Position numbers and translations under genes: made by a program. A stretch of 64,000 nucleotides of DNA, taken from NCBI GenBank assembly GCA_022264855.1, contig JABYQU010000029.1, positions 62,001 through 126,000 of the forward strand. The letters are read 5' to 3'. Under the pieces are notes generated by a model. That model did no database searches. It was not told the origin of the DNA and saw nothing but the letters and a program-made list of their open reading frames with translations. Numbering within the stretch: position 1 is the first letter of the stretch; each line of letters opens with the position of its first letter. Below, one piece after another: positions 1 to 11,546 of the stretch. This DNA comes from Lenzites betulinus (taxonomy: Eukaryota; Basidiomycota; Agaricomycetes; Polyporales; Polyporaceae).

Positions 1-83
1 TCGAGCTCGAAGACAATAAGTTGTGTACTTGGATATGTTGCCACTTACGCCTTTCTCCTCTGCACCGCCAGCTCAACAGGAAC

Positions 84-2370
84 ATGGTAGATCTCTACTC
101 ACCCACTCCGACAGATGGATACGGCACCCCGACATCTGCCCTACAGACCGCGACAGAGAATTTGATCGCCTCCCATATCCTGCCAGCAGGCACCGGCTTG
201 CAGCCCGAGCTGCAGAAGAGATTTCACTTCGAGTTTCTTCTGCGAAATCTGCGTCAGGGGTTCCCAGAACGCTACGTCTCGCAGGACGCGAGCCAGCCAT
301 GGCTGATCTACTGGACCCTGCACGGCTTTAGTATTTTCGGCGCAGGCTTGGACGATCTGACAAAGAAGCGGTAGGTACCGGCCCTGAACGTTTCTGAATG
401 CCGTGCACACGCGTGCTAAACTTGTTCTGATATTAGATCAATAGAAACGCTGCTTGCCCTCCAGCACCCCGAGGGCGGTTTCTCCGGGGGCCCAGGCCAA
501 GCCGCGCACCTGCTACCAACGTACGCCGCCGTCTGCGCGTTTGCAGTGGTAGGCCGCCCCGGCGAGGGGGGCGGCTGGGAATCTATCAATAGGTAACGCT
601 CACGTTTGTCGCCTTGATACTTGCGATAATCAGGACCTGCTCTCCAAATAATAGGAAGAAGCTATACGAGTTCTTTATGTCGCTGAAGCAACCGGATGGC
701 TCTTTCCTCGTTAGTCATCACGGAGAGGTAGATGTCAGGTAAGCGCAGCAGTGGCGGCTTCATCATGATTACAGAAGGACCGGGTGGACGTATCTGGCGT
801 CCATTCAAACCGTCTATTTCGTTGATAGACCTTTGAAGCGTGAGTGGCTGGCTGACGTACACACAGAGGCGTGTATTGCCTACTCGCGGTCGCTACTCTC
901 CTCAACATACTTACACCCGAGCTTCTCTCCGGTGTGCCCGGGTTCCTTGCCAGCTGTCAGACCTATGAGGGGGGATTCGGGAACGCATCCTTCCCCGGAT
1001 GGGCTTTTGAGACCGGTACGTACGCTCGTGCGACCTGCTATGCGGTCTGATCTCACCATCTATTTTTCCTCAGACGACCCAGAATCTCATACAGGCCCTT
1101 CCAACACGTACGACCCCTCTGCGCCGCGGCCGCCGCTCGGTGAGGCCCACGGCGGATATACGTTCTGTGCGACGGCGTCATGGGTCATCCTCCGATCATT
1201 TATCGATCTCTATCACGCTCCGGCCAGCCCACCCACGTCTATTTCGCTCCCGCCTGCCCCTCGCATTAACACCGGCGCGCTCCTCAGATGGTGTGCCCAG
1301 ATGCAGGGCCTTCCGATCGAGCTCGGTGGCTTTAAGGGCCGCACAAATAAGCTCGTGGACGGGTGCTACAGCTGGTGGGTCGGCGGCTGTTTTGTCCTCG
1401 TGGAGGCCCTGCTGGGTGTCGGAGCACACCACGAATCACCGATCGAGGAAACCGCCGGAGAAGAAGCAGGCCATAAAGCCTGGGACGACGTGGACGGTGA
1501 GTCATCTTCACACCGATGTTCCGTAGCCGCACAGGATATCTGACCGCTCGGCGTGTTCCCTCCCATGCCTATTGTATGGCACGGCAGATTCCCTGTTCAA
1601 CCGCAAGGCGCTCCAGGAGTACATCCTTTTGCCCGGCCAACACCCCGCCGGAGGTTTGCGCGACAAGCCGCCCAAGTACGTGCCCGTATTTTCATCCAGC
1701 GTCCGTATTGTCCCTAACATAACCTCCCCACTTCCTTTACGTTCTGCAGGGGCGCAGATGCATACCACACGCTGTACTGCGCGGCCGGGCTCTCAGCAGC
1801 GCAGCACCGCGTCGTGCCCTCCGAGCCTCGCAAGAACGCGATAATTTCCGCCTGGGACGCCGAACAGGCTCGCGCGAAAGACGGTGCGTCGAGCTGCCTC
1901 CGCGGCTTCTGTCCTATCCGCCCAACAGAGCGCTCACCCCGAGTCTATCTGACTATCTGACCGCTCGCACGCCGTCCGCCCGCCCACCCATCTACTCCCC
2001 GGCCCCCCGTCGCGCCCCGTCCAGACACGGGCCTCCGCACGACGTCGGACGCAGAGCGCGCGCAGCTCGACGCGCTGCGCCGGGAGACGTTCGCCCACGC
2101 GCTCTCGTGGACGGAGGAGGAGGGCACCGCCCTGTACGTCGGCGGCGCGGGGAACCGCGTGGTGAGTGCGCCTGTCCTGCCTGCCGTGCGCGGCCGCCCG
2201 CCCGTCCTGGACGTGGCGGCGTACAGATTGACGGCCGGCTGACGTGCTTCGTGCAGAACGCGACACACCCACTCTTCAACCTCACGGTGACGCACACGGA
2301 GTTGATGATGGCCTATTTCTACGGGCAGACGCTGCCCCCGCGCGCGGCGCCGCCGCACGCCAAGAAATAG
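84..2370 (+). CDS. RAM1: Protein farnesyltransferase subunit beta
   Basis: Catalytic beta subunit of the heterodimer that attaches farnesyl to CaaX proteins such as Ras and mating pheromones, in the cytosol. Exons: 84-370, 437-592, 655-738, 867-1015, 1074-1496, 1588-1675, 1750-1883, 2025-2161, 2257-2370; this closes in frame as 523 aa, normal for fungi. The alpha-alpha barrel repeats are plain (HPEGGFSGGPGQ, QPDGSFLVSHHGEVDVR, YEGGFGN, EAHGGYTFC, GGFKGRTNKLVDGCYSWW). The zinc ligands of the family are present: Asp and Cys in LVDGCYSWW (about residues 321 and 323) and His in AYHTLYC (about 401). The ATG at 84 is the first in a frame with a sensible N-terminus; an upstream exon outside the window cannot be excluded. 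The third intron (739-866) is the longest and least certain. Confidence 0.93.
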
Positions 2371-3543
2371 ACGTGGCGGCCCATGCATGTCGGTGCCCCG
2401 CGGCGAACACGCACGCACGCATCGGCGGAGGACGGCCACCTTTGAAGAATAGATGTCTCGCAAGGTTGAAAGGTATTGAAGGACGCAGGGCGCGGAACGC
2501 AGACGGAGCGAATGTATATCGGAAATGTGTACCATTATTGTCAACGGCAGACGCGTCGGAGCATACGTACGACACCGCCGTGCGCACCCGTCGCTGCGCG
2601 CAGTCATCTCCAACCGGGGCGCGGCGCGAGACGGCGGTAGGCAGCGGGCGCGCGGGCGGGAGAACGGTGGGTCCGCGGAGGGCATTCACACTGGGAGCGC
2701 CGCCCGTGCGAGCGGGCCCGCGACACAGCGCGCGCCAACTTCCCAGTTCGCCCTGCGCTCCCACCGGCACCCAGGGCATCGGACGGCAGAAGCAGGCCCC
2801 ATAAGCGTTATCGCGCGCATCCGGGGCGCAGACAAGGCACGCCCCCATACGGGGCTGCGTGCGCATTGAATGCAGCACAAGGTGCGGCGGTGCCAGTGCT
2901 TCTGGTCCCGGGGGCGTGGTGTGTGGTGCGCCGCTCGCTTAGTGTCGCTTATGGCACTACGGGGCGTATGTTGGGGAGCGCGGGGGGCGTGGACGTAGAC
3001 GGACATCGGTGAGTCCAAGCAGGGCCGATTAGGTTTTGGGTTGCGTCTCGTGCGTTTGGCGGATGCTTCCCTCGGACCGGACGCCAGGGGCGTAAACGGC
3101 GTTGCGAGTCTCTAGAGGAGTCTACCAGGCCCAACGGGCGGATCATTCAAGTCGTAGTCCGTTGAAGACCTACCTTGCGGCTCAAGTCGGATTGGACTGC
3201 TAACACTGTGAACGGCGGACAGCTCAGCGTCATGAATGATGCTCTCTGTCACGGTCGGAAGTATCGTGGTAAATGTGCGAGGGGTAAAGTACAATTGTGT
3301 TCACGCGGACGTATCTCGTGTGGTGACCGTGGGGAGCGGGAGAAGGGTGTTTAGGAAGGCATTGCCCACAGATGCGGCGTGGATGAATTTAGATTACCCC
3401 CGAACTCTAGCGAGCGTCCCAAGTCGGGCACGAAGAGTAGACCGGTCGATGGAGCTCGAGGTGCAACGATGCCGGCCATGCGCAGCGTGACGGTCCCCGG
3501 CGTTGCAGCCTCCGATTCCCCCCACACTCGGACCCGGACCCGC
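2371..3543. other. Intergenic, convergent 3' ends
   Basis: Spacer between the converging farnesyltransferase and F-box genes. Reading frames here overlap each other on both strands without recognisable domains; I see no gene. Confidence 0.6.
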
Positions 3544-5387
3544 TCACGGCGTGCTCCCCGTGCGCCCGCGCAGGTCCTGCACCTCCCGCTCGAGGTGCGT
3601 GAGCCGCCGGCGGTCCTCGCAGCGGGACAGCTCGAGCGCGCGCATCTCACGCTCGAGCACCGAGAAGCGCGCCTTCTCCTCGAGCCGCGCGGTCGTCGCG
3701 ATCGGGAGCAGCCGCGCGACCTCGGTCCAGCGCATCCAGAACGCGGCCATCTCCGTGCGCACCTCGAGCGGGACGCGCGCGTGCTCGAGCGCGAGGTCGA
3801 ACGCGTCCGGCCAGCGCAGGCCGCTGCTCACCGCGCACCCGAGCGGCAGCAGCTGGCTCAGGAAGAGCGTCACCGGCTCCGCGCGCGCGATCGCGGAGAG
3901 CCCGACCGCGAGCGTCTCGAGCCGCGCGAAGCGCACCGTCGCCGCGGGGCGCGGCGCGGCGAAGTCGCCCGGGGGCTCGCGCGCGTCCATGTGCAGCGCG
4001 AGGCGGCGCAGGTTCGGGCAGTGGCGCGCGAAGGGGACGAGCGCGTGCAGGGTGAGGCGCGGGCCGTCGGGGTCTGGCACGGGCTGCGGGTTCAGCTGCA
4101 GGCTCTCGAGGCAGGGCCAGCCGCTGGCGAACTCCTCGATGTCGCTGTCGGTGAGGTTGAGCGCGTAGTCCCACCGGAACTCGAACACACGGATCGAGCG
4201 TGCGGAGAACAGGGGCCGAAAAGTGGCGAGCGTCGGACGTTCGTGGGGATGCGGCGGAGGGGACGTAAGGCTCGAGTCGGGCGCGATAATGTAGTCCACC
4301 GAAAGGTCCACCAGGGACGTACAGCGGTCCCGCACAGCACAGAAGAAGTCGCGCAGGGCGGCGGGCGTCGTGATCGCGATATTTTTGATGTGGAGGCTCG
4401 TGAGCCGGGTAGGCCATTGTGCGGTGCTCAAGAGGCGAGCTGCATCTGGAAGCCGGGCGCTGAATGCCAGGCTGCGGAGCGTGACAAAGCCTTCCTCGGG
4501 GATCGTCGGCGTGAAATCGGAAACATCTCTGCGGTCCCCAGGCTGAGCCTGCGCAGGATGTCCGAACGCTATGGAGACCACGTGGCGGAGCCTCGACAGC
4601 TCGACCAGCACCCGGGGCGTGAGGGAGAAAATGGGCAAGGATACCTGCGTTACCTGGGGCAGACCGCGGAGTAGGAGGACGACGTCGTCTTCGAACTGCC
4701 TCATCGGCTCCTCGAGCTTGAGATCAAGGCTGGTGACCCCGGAACATCGTGTGCAGATGTCGCTGAGAAACGCTGTCAACGCATTGGGTTCGGAGCGGTA
4801 CATGTGCAGGCCAAGGTGTCTTACGCGCCGGTGCATGAAGATTAGGCTAAAGTGCTGCCTTTGCGGGGTGCACGCGAACCATGTCAGGGACTGCAGGTTG
4901 GGGAAGATGTCGGGATAAGGGCATGTTGTCGACAGGTCGTCGAAGACCTTGGGGTGCAAAGGCACGTGTCGCTTGGCGCGTTCCGTCGACGTCCGGACGT
5001 GGCGTTGATCGTGCCGCAGGCGGCGAACCCTGAGCGAGTAGCGCTGGAAGCGACGCCAATCGTCCGCCGTGGGCGGACGTTTAAATGCCTAGCAAGGTTG
5101 GATTAGAACCACCACAGAATAGGTAACTGTGGCTGAGCACCCACATAGGCATTTGGGGGGCGGCTGCCAGAGGCCGAGGCGCGTTCTGGCCTCAGCGCAA
5201 GCGGCGCTAGGACGGCGAGAGCCCGCCTGAGGTCTGTAACCTCGTGCCAGAGAGAGTCCAGGGCAATGTCTGACCAGTGCTTGCAGACGCAGGCGACCCG
5301 GGTGAGGGCACGGTCGTCGAGGTGGGAGAATATCATGACGAGGAGCTCGTCGATGTGGCCGACGGTGCGGGCGTAGTGTGTGTCCAT
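3544..5387 (-). CDS. F-box protein with leucine-rich C-terminal region
   Basis: Two exons, complement(5145-5387) and complement(3544-5088), joining in frame as 595 aa. Exon 1 starts MDTHYART and carries an F-box (about residues 10-50: HIDELLVMIFSHLDDRALTRV, then CVCKHWSDIALDSLWHEV). Exon 2 continues with an Arg-rich linker and repeated Leu-spaced segments such as FPNLQSLTW, LTSLHIKNI and CPNLRRLALH, typical of fungal F-box/LRR proteins. The last 70 residues are charged and heptad-like. F-box proteins are substrate receptors of SCF ubiquitin ligases through Skp1; the substrate here is unknown. The ATG at 5387 was preferred over an upstream in-frame start because the extra N-terminus is basic and lies over the TATA-like box. 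The C-terminal half has very high GC and strong antisense open frames, which I treat as shadows. Confidence 0.85.
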
Positions 5388-6281
5388 GTCAAATGTGGGT
5401 CGGCGTGGGCGACGGATGTTGAGGGACGGACGGGGGGCAGACGAGAGAAATTGCCGGTCTATATACCGAATGCTGTCCCACGGACGGATAGACACCGATA
5501 AGACCCCGGGATCTCCTTTTTCACACAGGAAGCTGGCCTGAACTGATCTGGATCTCCCCGGTCATCTTCCCACAGAAAGACGTCCGCGCCGAGTGCGCGA
5601 CTGCTCCGTTTCGGGGGATGAAACGGTTTCGTAGCGGCGTCTCGCCCACGGTCCCTGTGCACTGACGGGTGAGCCGGGCGCGCTATCATGTCGAGAACGA
5701 AGGGGCACATGACCTACGCGAGAGAGTCAGTATGCTGGGGGGAAATGAGCGTGATCGCACCTCGAACATTCGTGGGAGCGGACGAGGAGGAGGCGGACCA
5801 GCTGCCGCAACTTGACGGCGCCGTGCGCGGCCGAGCGGTGACAGTAAATGTAACGCTCGAAAGCATTTACCCTAAGGTTAGGGTTGATCAAATTGGACCC
5901 TGACGCTTTGTGGTTTCATACTACTTGTCGCTCAAGTTTGCATACGGGCGTTAGAAGTATCCGGATACCTTTACGAAAGCTGTATCGGAAGGAGAATTGG
6001 AGGTCGCCTCGAGACAAGCTTGACGCAACTTGACTGAGTAAGTACACAATGTACTTTTGAGCGCTAAGAGTGTACTGTACTGGCGACCCCATCATCCCTA
6101 CTGCGCCTTCGGGTAGTATTTTTGACCAAGTACCGTCATCGCCTTCTAGGTGTGACCAAAATAATCTGGCATTGGACGAGCGATAATTTCACCCGTCGAG
6201 TGCACCCAGTTCTCCGACTCCCGGGGACTCAACGGCGACAGAAGAGAGCCAAGCGTGCGGGATATGGACGCCGGAGCACAT
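5388..6281. other. Intergenic upstream of F-box gene, up to LINE insertion
   Basis: Promoter side of the F-box gene, followed by sequence without a recognisable gene up to the LINE insertion site. A short frame at 5688-5903 (+) has no domain I know. Confidence 0.55.
5458..5465 (-). promoter_or_regulatory. TATA-like box of F-box gene
   Basis: TATATAGA on the minus strand, about 75 nt upstream of the chosen ATG of the F-box gene. Confidence 0.45.
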
Positions 6282-6296
6282 TACCGATCGATCTTT
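6282..6296. repeat. Target-site duplication, 3' side of LINE
   Basis: TACCGATCGATCTTT, identical to 16871-16885. It abuts the T-run that is the A-rich tail of the minus-strand element. The last three T may belong to the tail, so the duplication is 12-15 bp. Confidence 0.85.
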
Positions 6297-6326
6297 TTTT
6301 TTATTTTTTTTTATTTTTATTTTTAT
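6297..6326 (-). repeat. A-rich 3' tail of the LINE
   Basis: On the minus strand this is runs of A interrupted by single T, giving TAAAAA-type units. It fits the priming tail of a target-primed retrotransposon. Confidence 0.8.
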
Positions 6327-6474
6327 GGTGCAGCGCAGGGCGGGCATGTGCACGCTTACTGCGCCTTAGTGCTCGGTATGGGAGGCGTCGTGCCTCGTTC
6401 ACCAAAGGGGGAAATGCTAGTTTACGCACGCTGCCTGTAGTGTGGCTGCAGTGTGGGGCTCCCATGTCGTTTTG

Positions 6475-8187
6475 TTATCCATTCTCAAGGCTCGTCCACC
6501 TTTCTGGTCTACCCACTAAAACCCCCTGTATCATCGTCCAGTCTGACGGTAAGGCCGCCTCATCTTGCAGCGTCCCTTCCCATGTTGCCAACAGATCAGC
6601 TCTCGGCAGGGCTGCTTTCCTGAGGGCCGGGTGCGACAGGGCCCTGTCCATCGTTAGTCTTCTCCCGATCGCAGCCATCCACCTGTTTTTTATTTCGGCC
6701 GCCGAGTGGTATTGCTCCGGGTCAGCCTGTTTTTCGATCACCCGTTCACACCTGAGCTTCCACAGGAGGTGGCACGCCTCCGTTACTACGATCCTCAGGA
6801 ACCTCGTCCTGCCTCTAGTGCCCATACTCCTCCCGCCGGCCCACCTTAGGGCTGGCCCCATCATCAGCACTCCGTACTCCAGGGATTCTAGCGGCATGCC
6901 CTTCCTCCTCAGTAGGTCCCTTACACAGTTCCACACAAGCGTCCTTCCCGGTGCATCGCATTCTGTGAGGATGTGTTCTAGGGTCTCAGTGACCTCGCAG
7001 TGGCTACACCGGCCCCTCTGCTCATACCCCGGTATGTTCTCCCAGTACTGGCCCACCCTCAGCACGCCGTGCATTGCTTTCCACCAGAAGTCCCGGATCC
7101 CCCTTCGCATGGTTGGCTTTCTCACCTCCTTCCATAGCGCCCCTGGCGTGGTGGGCGGCTCCAGCTCAGGTGTGAGTGCCAATGTCGCTTTTATCCTTTC
7201 CCACAGCTCAGCTGGCTTCTTTCTTGGTTCAACGTTTTTACTCTTGCGTATCCCTCTGTACGCTAGCTTCTGCGTGAGCTCCTGCAGCTTTGCCCCCGCC
7301 GCCAGCATTTGCATCGGCGGTGGTGGGAGGCGCTCACTTCCACCCTCTACTTCGCGTCTCCCGGCCTCCGCGAGACGGTCTGCATTTTCATTACCCATTT
7401 CGCCCGCGTGGCCTTTCACCCACTTCAGCCGCGTGGGCGCACATCTCGCCCGCAGTCTCGCGGCCAGGTCTTTTAGCAGGTCGGCGTTCGCCACACCCGC
7501 CCACCCTCGGTCTTCCCATCTTGCCAGGTGCTTCGTCATTCCATCTATTACATATCTGGAGTCTGATCTTATCGCCAGTTCAACGTAGGGCGGTGTCTTG
7601 GCCACCGCTACTATTACTGCATAGATTTCAGCGCGTTGGTTTGTCTGCGGCGCGCCCGGCAGCCTGATGGCCTCGTTTCGTACATCGTCCGGCCCAAACC
7701 AAATTCCGCATCCCGCCGTTGCCTGCGACTGGCCCGCTTCAGTTTTTGCAGATCCATCGGTATACACAGTCTGCTTTCCTCCAGGTACCGCATACGGCCT
7801 CACAGGCCTCCTCGTGGCACCCACCCTCTCACCATCTATCGCGAAGACTCTGAACAGGTTTGCGACGGGCATCCCCGTTGTTATCGACGGGTCGAACGTT
7901 TGTTCTCCATTTACCTCCCTCTCCCGCATGTTCTTCCTCTTACGCGACTTTGTCAGGGACAGCCCGTCTCCCGCAGTGCTCGGTTCCGGCACCCACTTGC
8001 TCGACAGATCTTTGATCATGGCTGCTGCCAGCGTGGCGCACCTGTGCGGGTTCGTGCATCCCAGTACCGCCCTGTCCATGCAGCACTCATCGCATTCACA
8101 GGCTGCTCCTGGGGTGTGGCGGCCTCCCTCAGACGTCGCGCACTTAACTCGCCTCGCCATCCTTACGCACGCTCCCACCGTTACCAC
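6475..8187 (-). CDS. LINE ORF2 C-terminal frame: RNase H and zinc-binding domain
   Basis: 570-codon open frame encoding the RNase H type-1 part of the LINE polyprotein. The catalytic acidic residues are visible in order: VYTDGSAK (Asp), NQRAEIYAV (Glu), IRSDSRYVIDG (Asp) and KGHAGEMGNENADRLA (His, Asp), at about residues 140-280. A Cys-rich stretch (CECDECC, then CTNPHRC) precedes it. After it comes FWWKAMHGVLRVGQYW and a CSHC...H...C cluster typical of fungal LINE C-termini. It overlaps the end of the RT frame by 7 nt and needs a -1 shift to be read as one protein with it. The first codon in the frame is GTG; the first ATG follows 27 nt later. No slippery heptamer is evident, so a single-base deletion is likelier than programmed shifting. 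Confidence 0.9.
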   Translation of the reverse strand: MVTVGACVRMARRVKCATSEGGRHTPGAACECDECCMDRAVLGCTNPHRCATLAAAMIKDLSSKWVPEPSTAGDGLSLTKSRKRKNMREREVNGEQTFDPSITTGMPVANLFRVFAIDGERVGATRRPVRPYAVPGGKQTVYTDGSAKTEAGQSQATAGCGIWFGPDDVRNEAIRLPGAPQTNQRAEIYAVIVAVAKTPPYVELAIRSDSRYVIDGMTKHLARWEDRGWAGVANADLLKDLAARLRARCAPTRLKWVKGHAGEMGNENADRLAEAGRREVEGGSERLPPPPMQMLAAGAKLQELTQKLAYRGIRKSKNVEPRKKPAELWERIKATLALTPELEPPTTPGALWKEVRKPTMRRGIRDFWWKAMHGVLRVGQYWENIPGYEQRGRCSHCEVTETLEHILTECDAPGRTLVWNCVRDLLRRKGMPLESLEYGVLMMGPALRWAGGRSMGTRGRTRFLRIVVTEACHLLWKLRCERVIEKQADPEQYHSAAEIKNRWMAAIGRRLTMDRALSHPALRKAALPRADLLATWEGTLQDEAALPSDWTMIQGVLVGRPERWTSLENG

Positions 8188-11100
8188 GTTGTGCCGCTCG
8201 CGCAGGCATACCGCAGTGGGCGAGTTGGTCGCCCTCTTTCCCCCGACCCCCCGGTGTGGGCCCAGAGCGGGAGCGCCTGCTTCAGCGTATCTTCCGGGTT
8301 TGCAGCGTCTAGCTTAACTCCGTGCTTTCTTGCCACCCTGATCATCCTCACTAGGCTCGCAGGGAGCCTCTGCTCAGCCCTGGTGCTGATCTTCCAGGTC
8401 TGCATGTACGCATTTACTCTCCCAGACAGCGCCAATCTTTTGTGTGTGGCCTGTATCGCATGTGCGGTGAGTCTGTCCGCTAAGAACGCCCATCTCGGCC
8501 TTGTCGGTGATATATCTAGATATTCCTTTGCCCACATGAGGTCTATCGCTTCGTTCCTCGCTGTAAGATCCAACAGATTTAGCCCGCCTTCCTCGACCGT
8601 CTGGCAAAGCGTATCCGCCCGTACCAGCGGTCGCCCCGCTCCTTCCCACACGAAGTCCGCGATCATCTTCTTGAGCTCGGCCTCGACTCCGGCGGGCATA
8701 CTTTGGACACGTGCCAGGTATTGTGTGCGGCCCCCTATCTCCATTCCCACTATCAGCTTACGCCCGTACATCGTGGGTTTGCGTCGTCCCCACCTCTCTA
8801 GATTCTTGCGTATCTTTTCTACCGTTGGCTTCCATATAGCCACCTGGTTTACCCCGTTTCCTATCCACGCTCCCAGTATTCTCACCGGTTGACCTTCTGC
8901 CACAACCTTGAAATCTCTGGGCAGCACGCATCCCCCCTCGCCCAGCGTCCTGGCTTCGCACACCGTTTGCCGGAAACTCGGCGTACCCACCGGTAAAACC
9001 TCGGTTTTTGCACCATTGAAAGCCGCACGGGCTGCTTTGCACCACGTGTCCAGGATGCCTACGAGGGTCTCCACGCGGTCGGTCTCGCTCAGGAACACGG
9101 TCGTGTCGTCCGCGAAGAGTGCTGCTATCAGTTTGTCCGGCGCACCCGGCAGGGGCAGGCCACTAAGTTGCGATTTGCGCAGCGCCGCCGCCAGCGGTTC
9201 AATGGCGAGGTTAAATAGCAGGCAGGAAAGTGGGTCGCCTTGCCTCACACCCCTTGTAATCCGAAAGAAAGCGCTGAGCGTACCGTTCAGCATTACTGCA
9301 CTCTCTGCTGTTTCGTATAGCCTCTGCACTGTTTTGACAAAGTTTTCGGGGAAGTTAAGATGTCTCAGCGTCGTCCAGAGGTAAGCGTGATCAATCTTAT
9401 CGTATGCTTTCTCCTGGTCCAGTGCTACGATCGCGCCGTTGACCTCTTCTATCTCCGCGTAGTGCACCATCATTTCCGCAAGCCTTACATGGTCCTGTAT
9501 CTTCCTCCCCGGCATGAAGCCCGCTTGGTCGGGGTGCACGAGGCTTGGTGCCACCTCCATTAGCTTGTTCGTGAGTGCTTTCGTCATTATTTTGTAGTCG
9601 GCATTGAGCACCGTGATCGGTCGATAGTTCGCGATCACTCTTGGGTCGCTTTTCTTGTAGATGGGGCAGACCCACCCCTGTGCGAAATTGAGGCTCGGTA
9701 CTGCCCCGTTCGCCTCAATATCGTTGTACACCCTTTTAAGCGCGTTCGCAATGTCAAAGGCTGGCCTCCCCGCCTTTACGTCTGCACTGTAGATTGCCAG
9801 GTACGTTTTCCACATCTCCGCCGGGATTCCGTCAAGTCCGGCAGCTTTGTTCAGCGCTGTACTCTTCAGGGCAGCTAGGACGTCCTGCGAGGTCAAGCGT
9901 CTGGCCATTTTTGCTTTCTGCCTCTGGGTGAGTCTCGCATCCGTACTTTGGAGCGCCTCGTTTATGTTGATCTCATGGGCAGCTTCATTTGGCTTTCCGG
10001 GGTCGCGTTGCACTCCGTCGTAATGTTTCGCGGCAACAGCGCAGATTTCCACAGTGCAGTTTGCGTAGCCCGTCGCTGCGCCCTCTCGTTTTAGCTCGAA
10101 CATTGTTCCGTCGTTCCTCGGCGGCGCGTTCATCCTCATCCAGTACATCCCCACCTTCTCTCCGTGCACCCAGTTGCGCGCAGCCGTGAGGGTTCTCCTG
10201 TTTCCAAAGCGTCTCGTTTCTAACGTCTGCACCTTCTCCTGCAGTAATGCTACAGTCTCCAGAGCCGCGGCGTCCAGGCCTGCAGGCTCTGGCCTCGCGG
10301 GGTTCTGCAGTTCTTTGATACTTGCCTTAATCTTGGCTATCTTCCTATCCAGCTTGGGCGTCCATTCTTTCGCCCTCCTCCTTGCGGCATCGCGCAGTGC
10401 CGTTTTGAAGTTCGCAAAGGCTTGCTGCGGCCCGCCCTCTCCAGCACCCGGCCTGTCCAAGTGCTCCTGCAGGGCCTGCCCCAGTTCCTTCATCGTGGTT
10501 CGGAACACGGCGTCATCAAGCAGCGGCAGCGGCATTGTCCACCGCCCGCTTCCGACCTCCGGCGCGTGGTAGTTAGCTATCGATAGCATTACTAGCTGGT
10601 GATCAGACAGGACTCCTGTCCCCACCACGCTCCAGTCTGCCACGGCCGCAAGTCTCTCGTTGGCCGTGTAGATGCGGTCGATACGTGATTGCACTCCCGT
10701 CCCCGTCTGTCTGAAAGTGTAGCACCGCTCGTTCGGGTGGGCGCGTCTCCACAAGTCTGCCAGCCGGAACGTCGTGCACAGCGTCCTCAACGCCGCCACC
10801 GCGTTTTCTGCGTCCAGGTGGGGCGGGAGCCTGTCTAGGGCCTCTTCAACGACGTTAAAGTCTCCTAGCATGGCATCGGGCCGCGACATCTCTCCCCGTT
10901 CATACATTTCTCGTAAGGTCGTCCAGAATGCTGCATTCTCAGCGGCCGCGTTCGGTGCATATATGTTGAGGATATTGAGCTTCTTATCGCTCGTCCAGGG
11001 GTAGCTTAGCATCATAGCCCGTCCAGGGATTAACTCCCGCGTCGCGAATTCGCGGCCCATCAGTGCGTTTTTGTTTATAATGAACGCCACTCCTGCCGCG

Positions 11101-11369
11101 CCCGTTTCGTTTGTCGGGTGTCCCGACCCTACTATGTCAATCCTTGCCCCGAAGAGGCTATTTAGGTCCTCAATTCGTCGTACTGTCAGGTGTGACTCTT
11201 GCACAGCCAGTACAGCCAGCCTTTGTTCTGTAACTACTTGGTTAATGTAATTCCATTTGTCCGGTGCGCCTTCAGCAGATGGCACTCCAAAGCCTTTGAC
11301 GTTCAGCGACGCTATGCGCAGCCTCGCCCGCGTTTTCCGAGTATTTACAGGGGGGCATGGCTGCGCCAC
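8181..11369 (-). CDS. LINE ORF2: AP endonuclease and reverse transcriptase
   Basis: 1062-codon frame. N-terminal APE-type endonuclease (about residues 15-270) shows LNVKGFG, QESHL, LGDFN, SRIDRIY and SDHQLV, the usual metal and catalytic signatures. The RT follows (about 490-800): GLDGIPAEMWK, NYRPITVLNADYKIMTKALT, DQAGFMPGRKIQDH, ALDQEKAYDKIDH, GVRQGDPLSCLLFNL and the catalytic box ALFADDTT. The enzyme nicks the target and copies the RNA in place. The frame has no ATG before the endonuclease; it opens after a TAA near 11550 and the first codon taken here is GTG. An ATG-started frame immediately upstream (11740) reads into it with a -1 shift. Confidence 0.95.
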   Translation of the reverse strand: MAQPCPPVNTRKTRARLRIASLNVKGFGVPSAEGAPDKWNYINQVVTEQRLAVLAVQESHLTVRRIEDLNSLFGARIDIVGSGHPTNETGAAGVAFIINKNALMGREFATRELIPGRAMMLSYPWTSDKKLNILNIYAPNAAAENAAFWTTLREMYERGEMSRPDAMLGDFNVVEEALDRLPPHLDAENAVAALRTLCTTFRLADLWRRAHPNERCYTFRQTGTGVQSRIDRIYTANERLAAVADWSVVGTGVLSDHQLVMLSIANYHAPEVGSGRWTMPLPLLDDAVFRTTMKELGQALQEHLDRPGAGEGGPQQAFANFKTALRDAARRRAKEWTPKLDRKIAKIKASIKELQNPARPEPAGLDAAALETVALLQEKVQTLETRRFGNRRTLTAARNWVHGEKVGMYWMRMNAPPRNDGTMFELKREGAATGYANCTVEICAVAAKHYDGVQRDPGKPNEAAHEININEALQSTDARLTQRQKAKMARRLTSQDVLAALKSTALNKAAGLDGIPAEMWKTYLAIYSADVKAGRPAFDIANALKRVYNDIEANGAVPSLNFAQGWVCPIYKKSDPRVIANYRPITVLNADYKIMTKALTNKLMEVAPSLVHPDQAGFMPGRKIQDHVRLAEMMVHYAEIEEVNGAIVALDQEKAYDKIDHAYLWTTLRHLNFPENFVKTVQRLYETAESAVMLNGTLSAFFRITRGVRQGDPLSCLLFNLAIEPLAAALRKSQLSGLPLPGAPDKLIAALFADDTTVFLSETDRVETLVGILDTWCKAARAAFNGAKTEVLPVGTPSFRQTVCEARTLGEGGCVLPRDFKVVAEGQPVRILGAWIGNGVNQVAIWKPTVEKIRKNLERWGRRKPTMYGRKLIVGMEIGGRTQYLARVQSMPAGVEAELKKMIADFVWEGAGRPLVRADTLCQTVEEGGLNLLDLTARNEAIDLMWAKEYLDISPTRPRWAFLADRLTAHAIQATHKRLALSGRVNAYMQTWKISTRAEQRLPASLVRMIRVARKHGVKLDAANPEDTLKQALPLWAHTGGSGERGRPTRPLRYACASGTTW

Positions 11370-11546
11370 GGGTCCGTTTTGGCTGCCATCGATTCCGCGC
11401 CCGCCATCATATATGTCAGGGCCGGCAGCCTGGGCTCCTGCCAGTCCAGCGGGCGCAGTGCGCTGTGATCCGTGTGCCGTCCTTGTCTCCGGTGATGTAG
11501 TTTGTGTGTTGTTTGTGTTGTTCGCAGTCGTCGTAGCCTCCTGAGC

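Noticed and set aside
3379..4674. 431-codon plus-strand frame
   Set aside because: Arg/Glu-rich shadow of the GC-rich F-box gene on the other strand.
5868..5890. Telomere-like CCCTAA and TTAGGG words facing each other
   Set aside because: One copy of each only, no array; most likely chance.
6122..7588. 488-codon plus-strand frame
   Set aside because: It is antisense to the RNase H frame of the LINE, which has all catalytic motifs; the plus-strand translation has none.
7636..8892. 418-codon plus-strand frame
   Set aside because: Antisense shadow of LINE ORF2.
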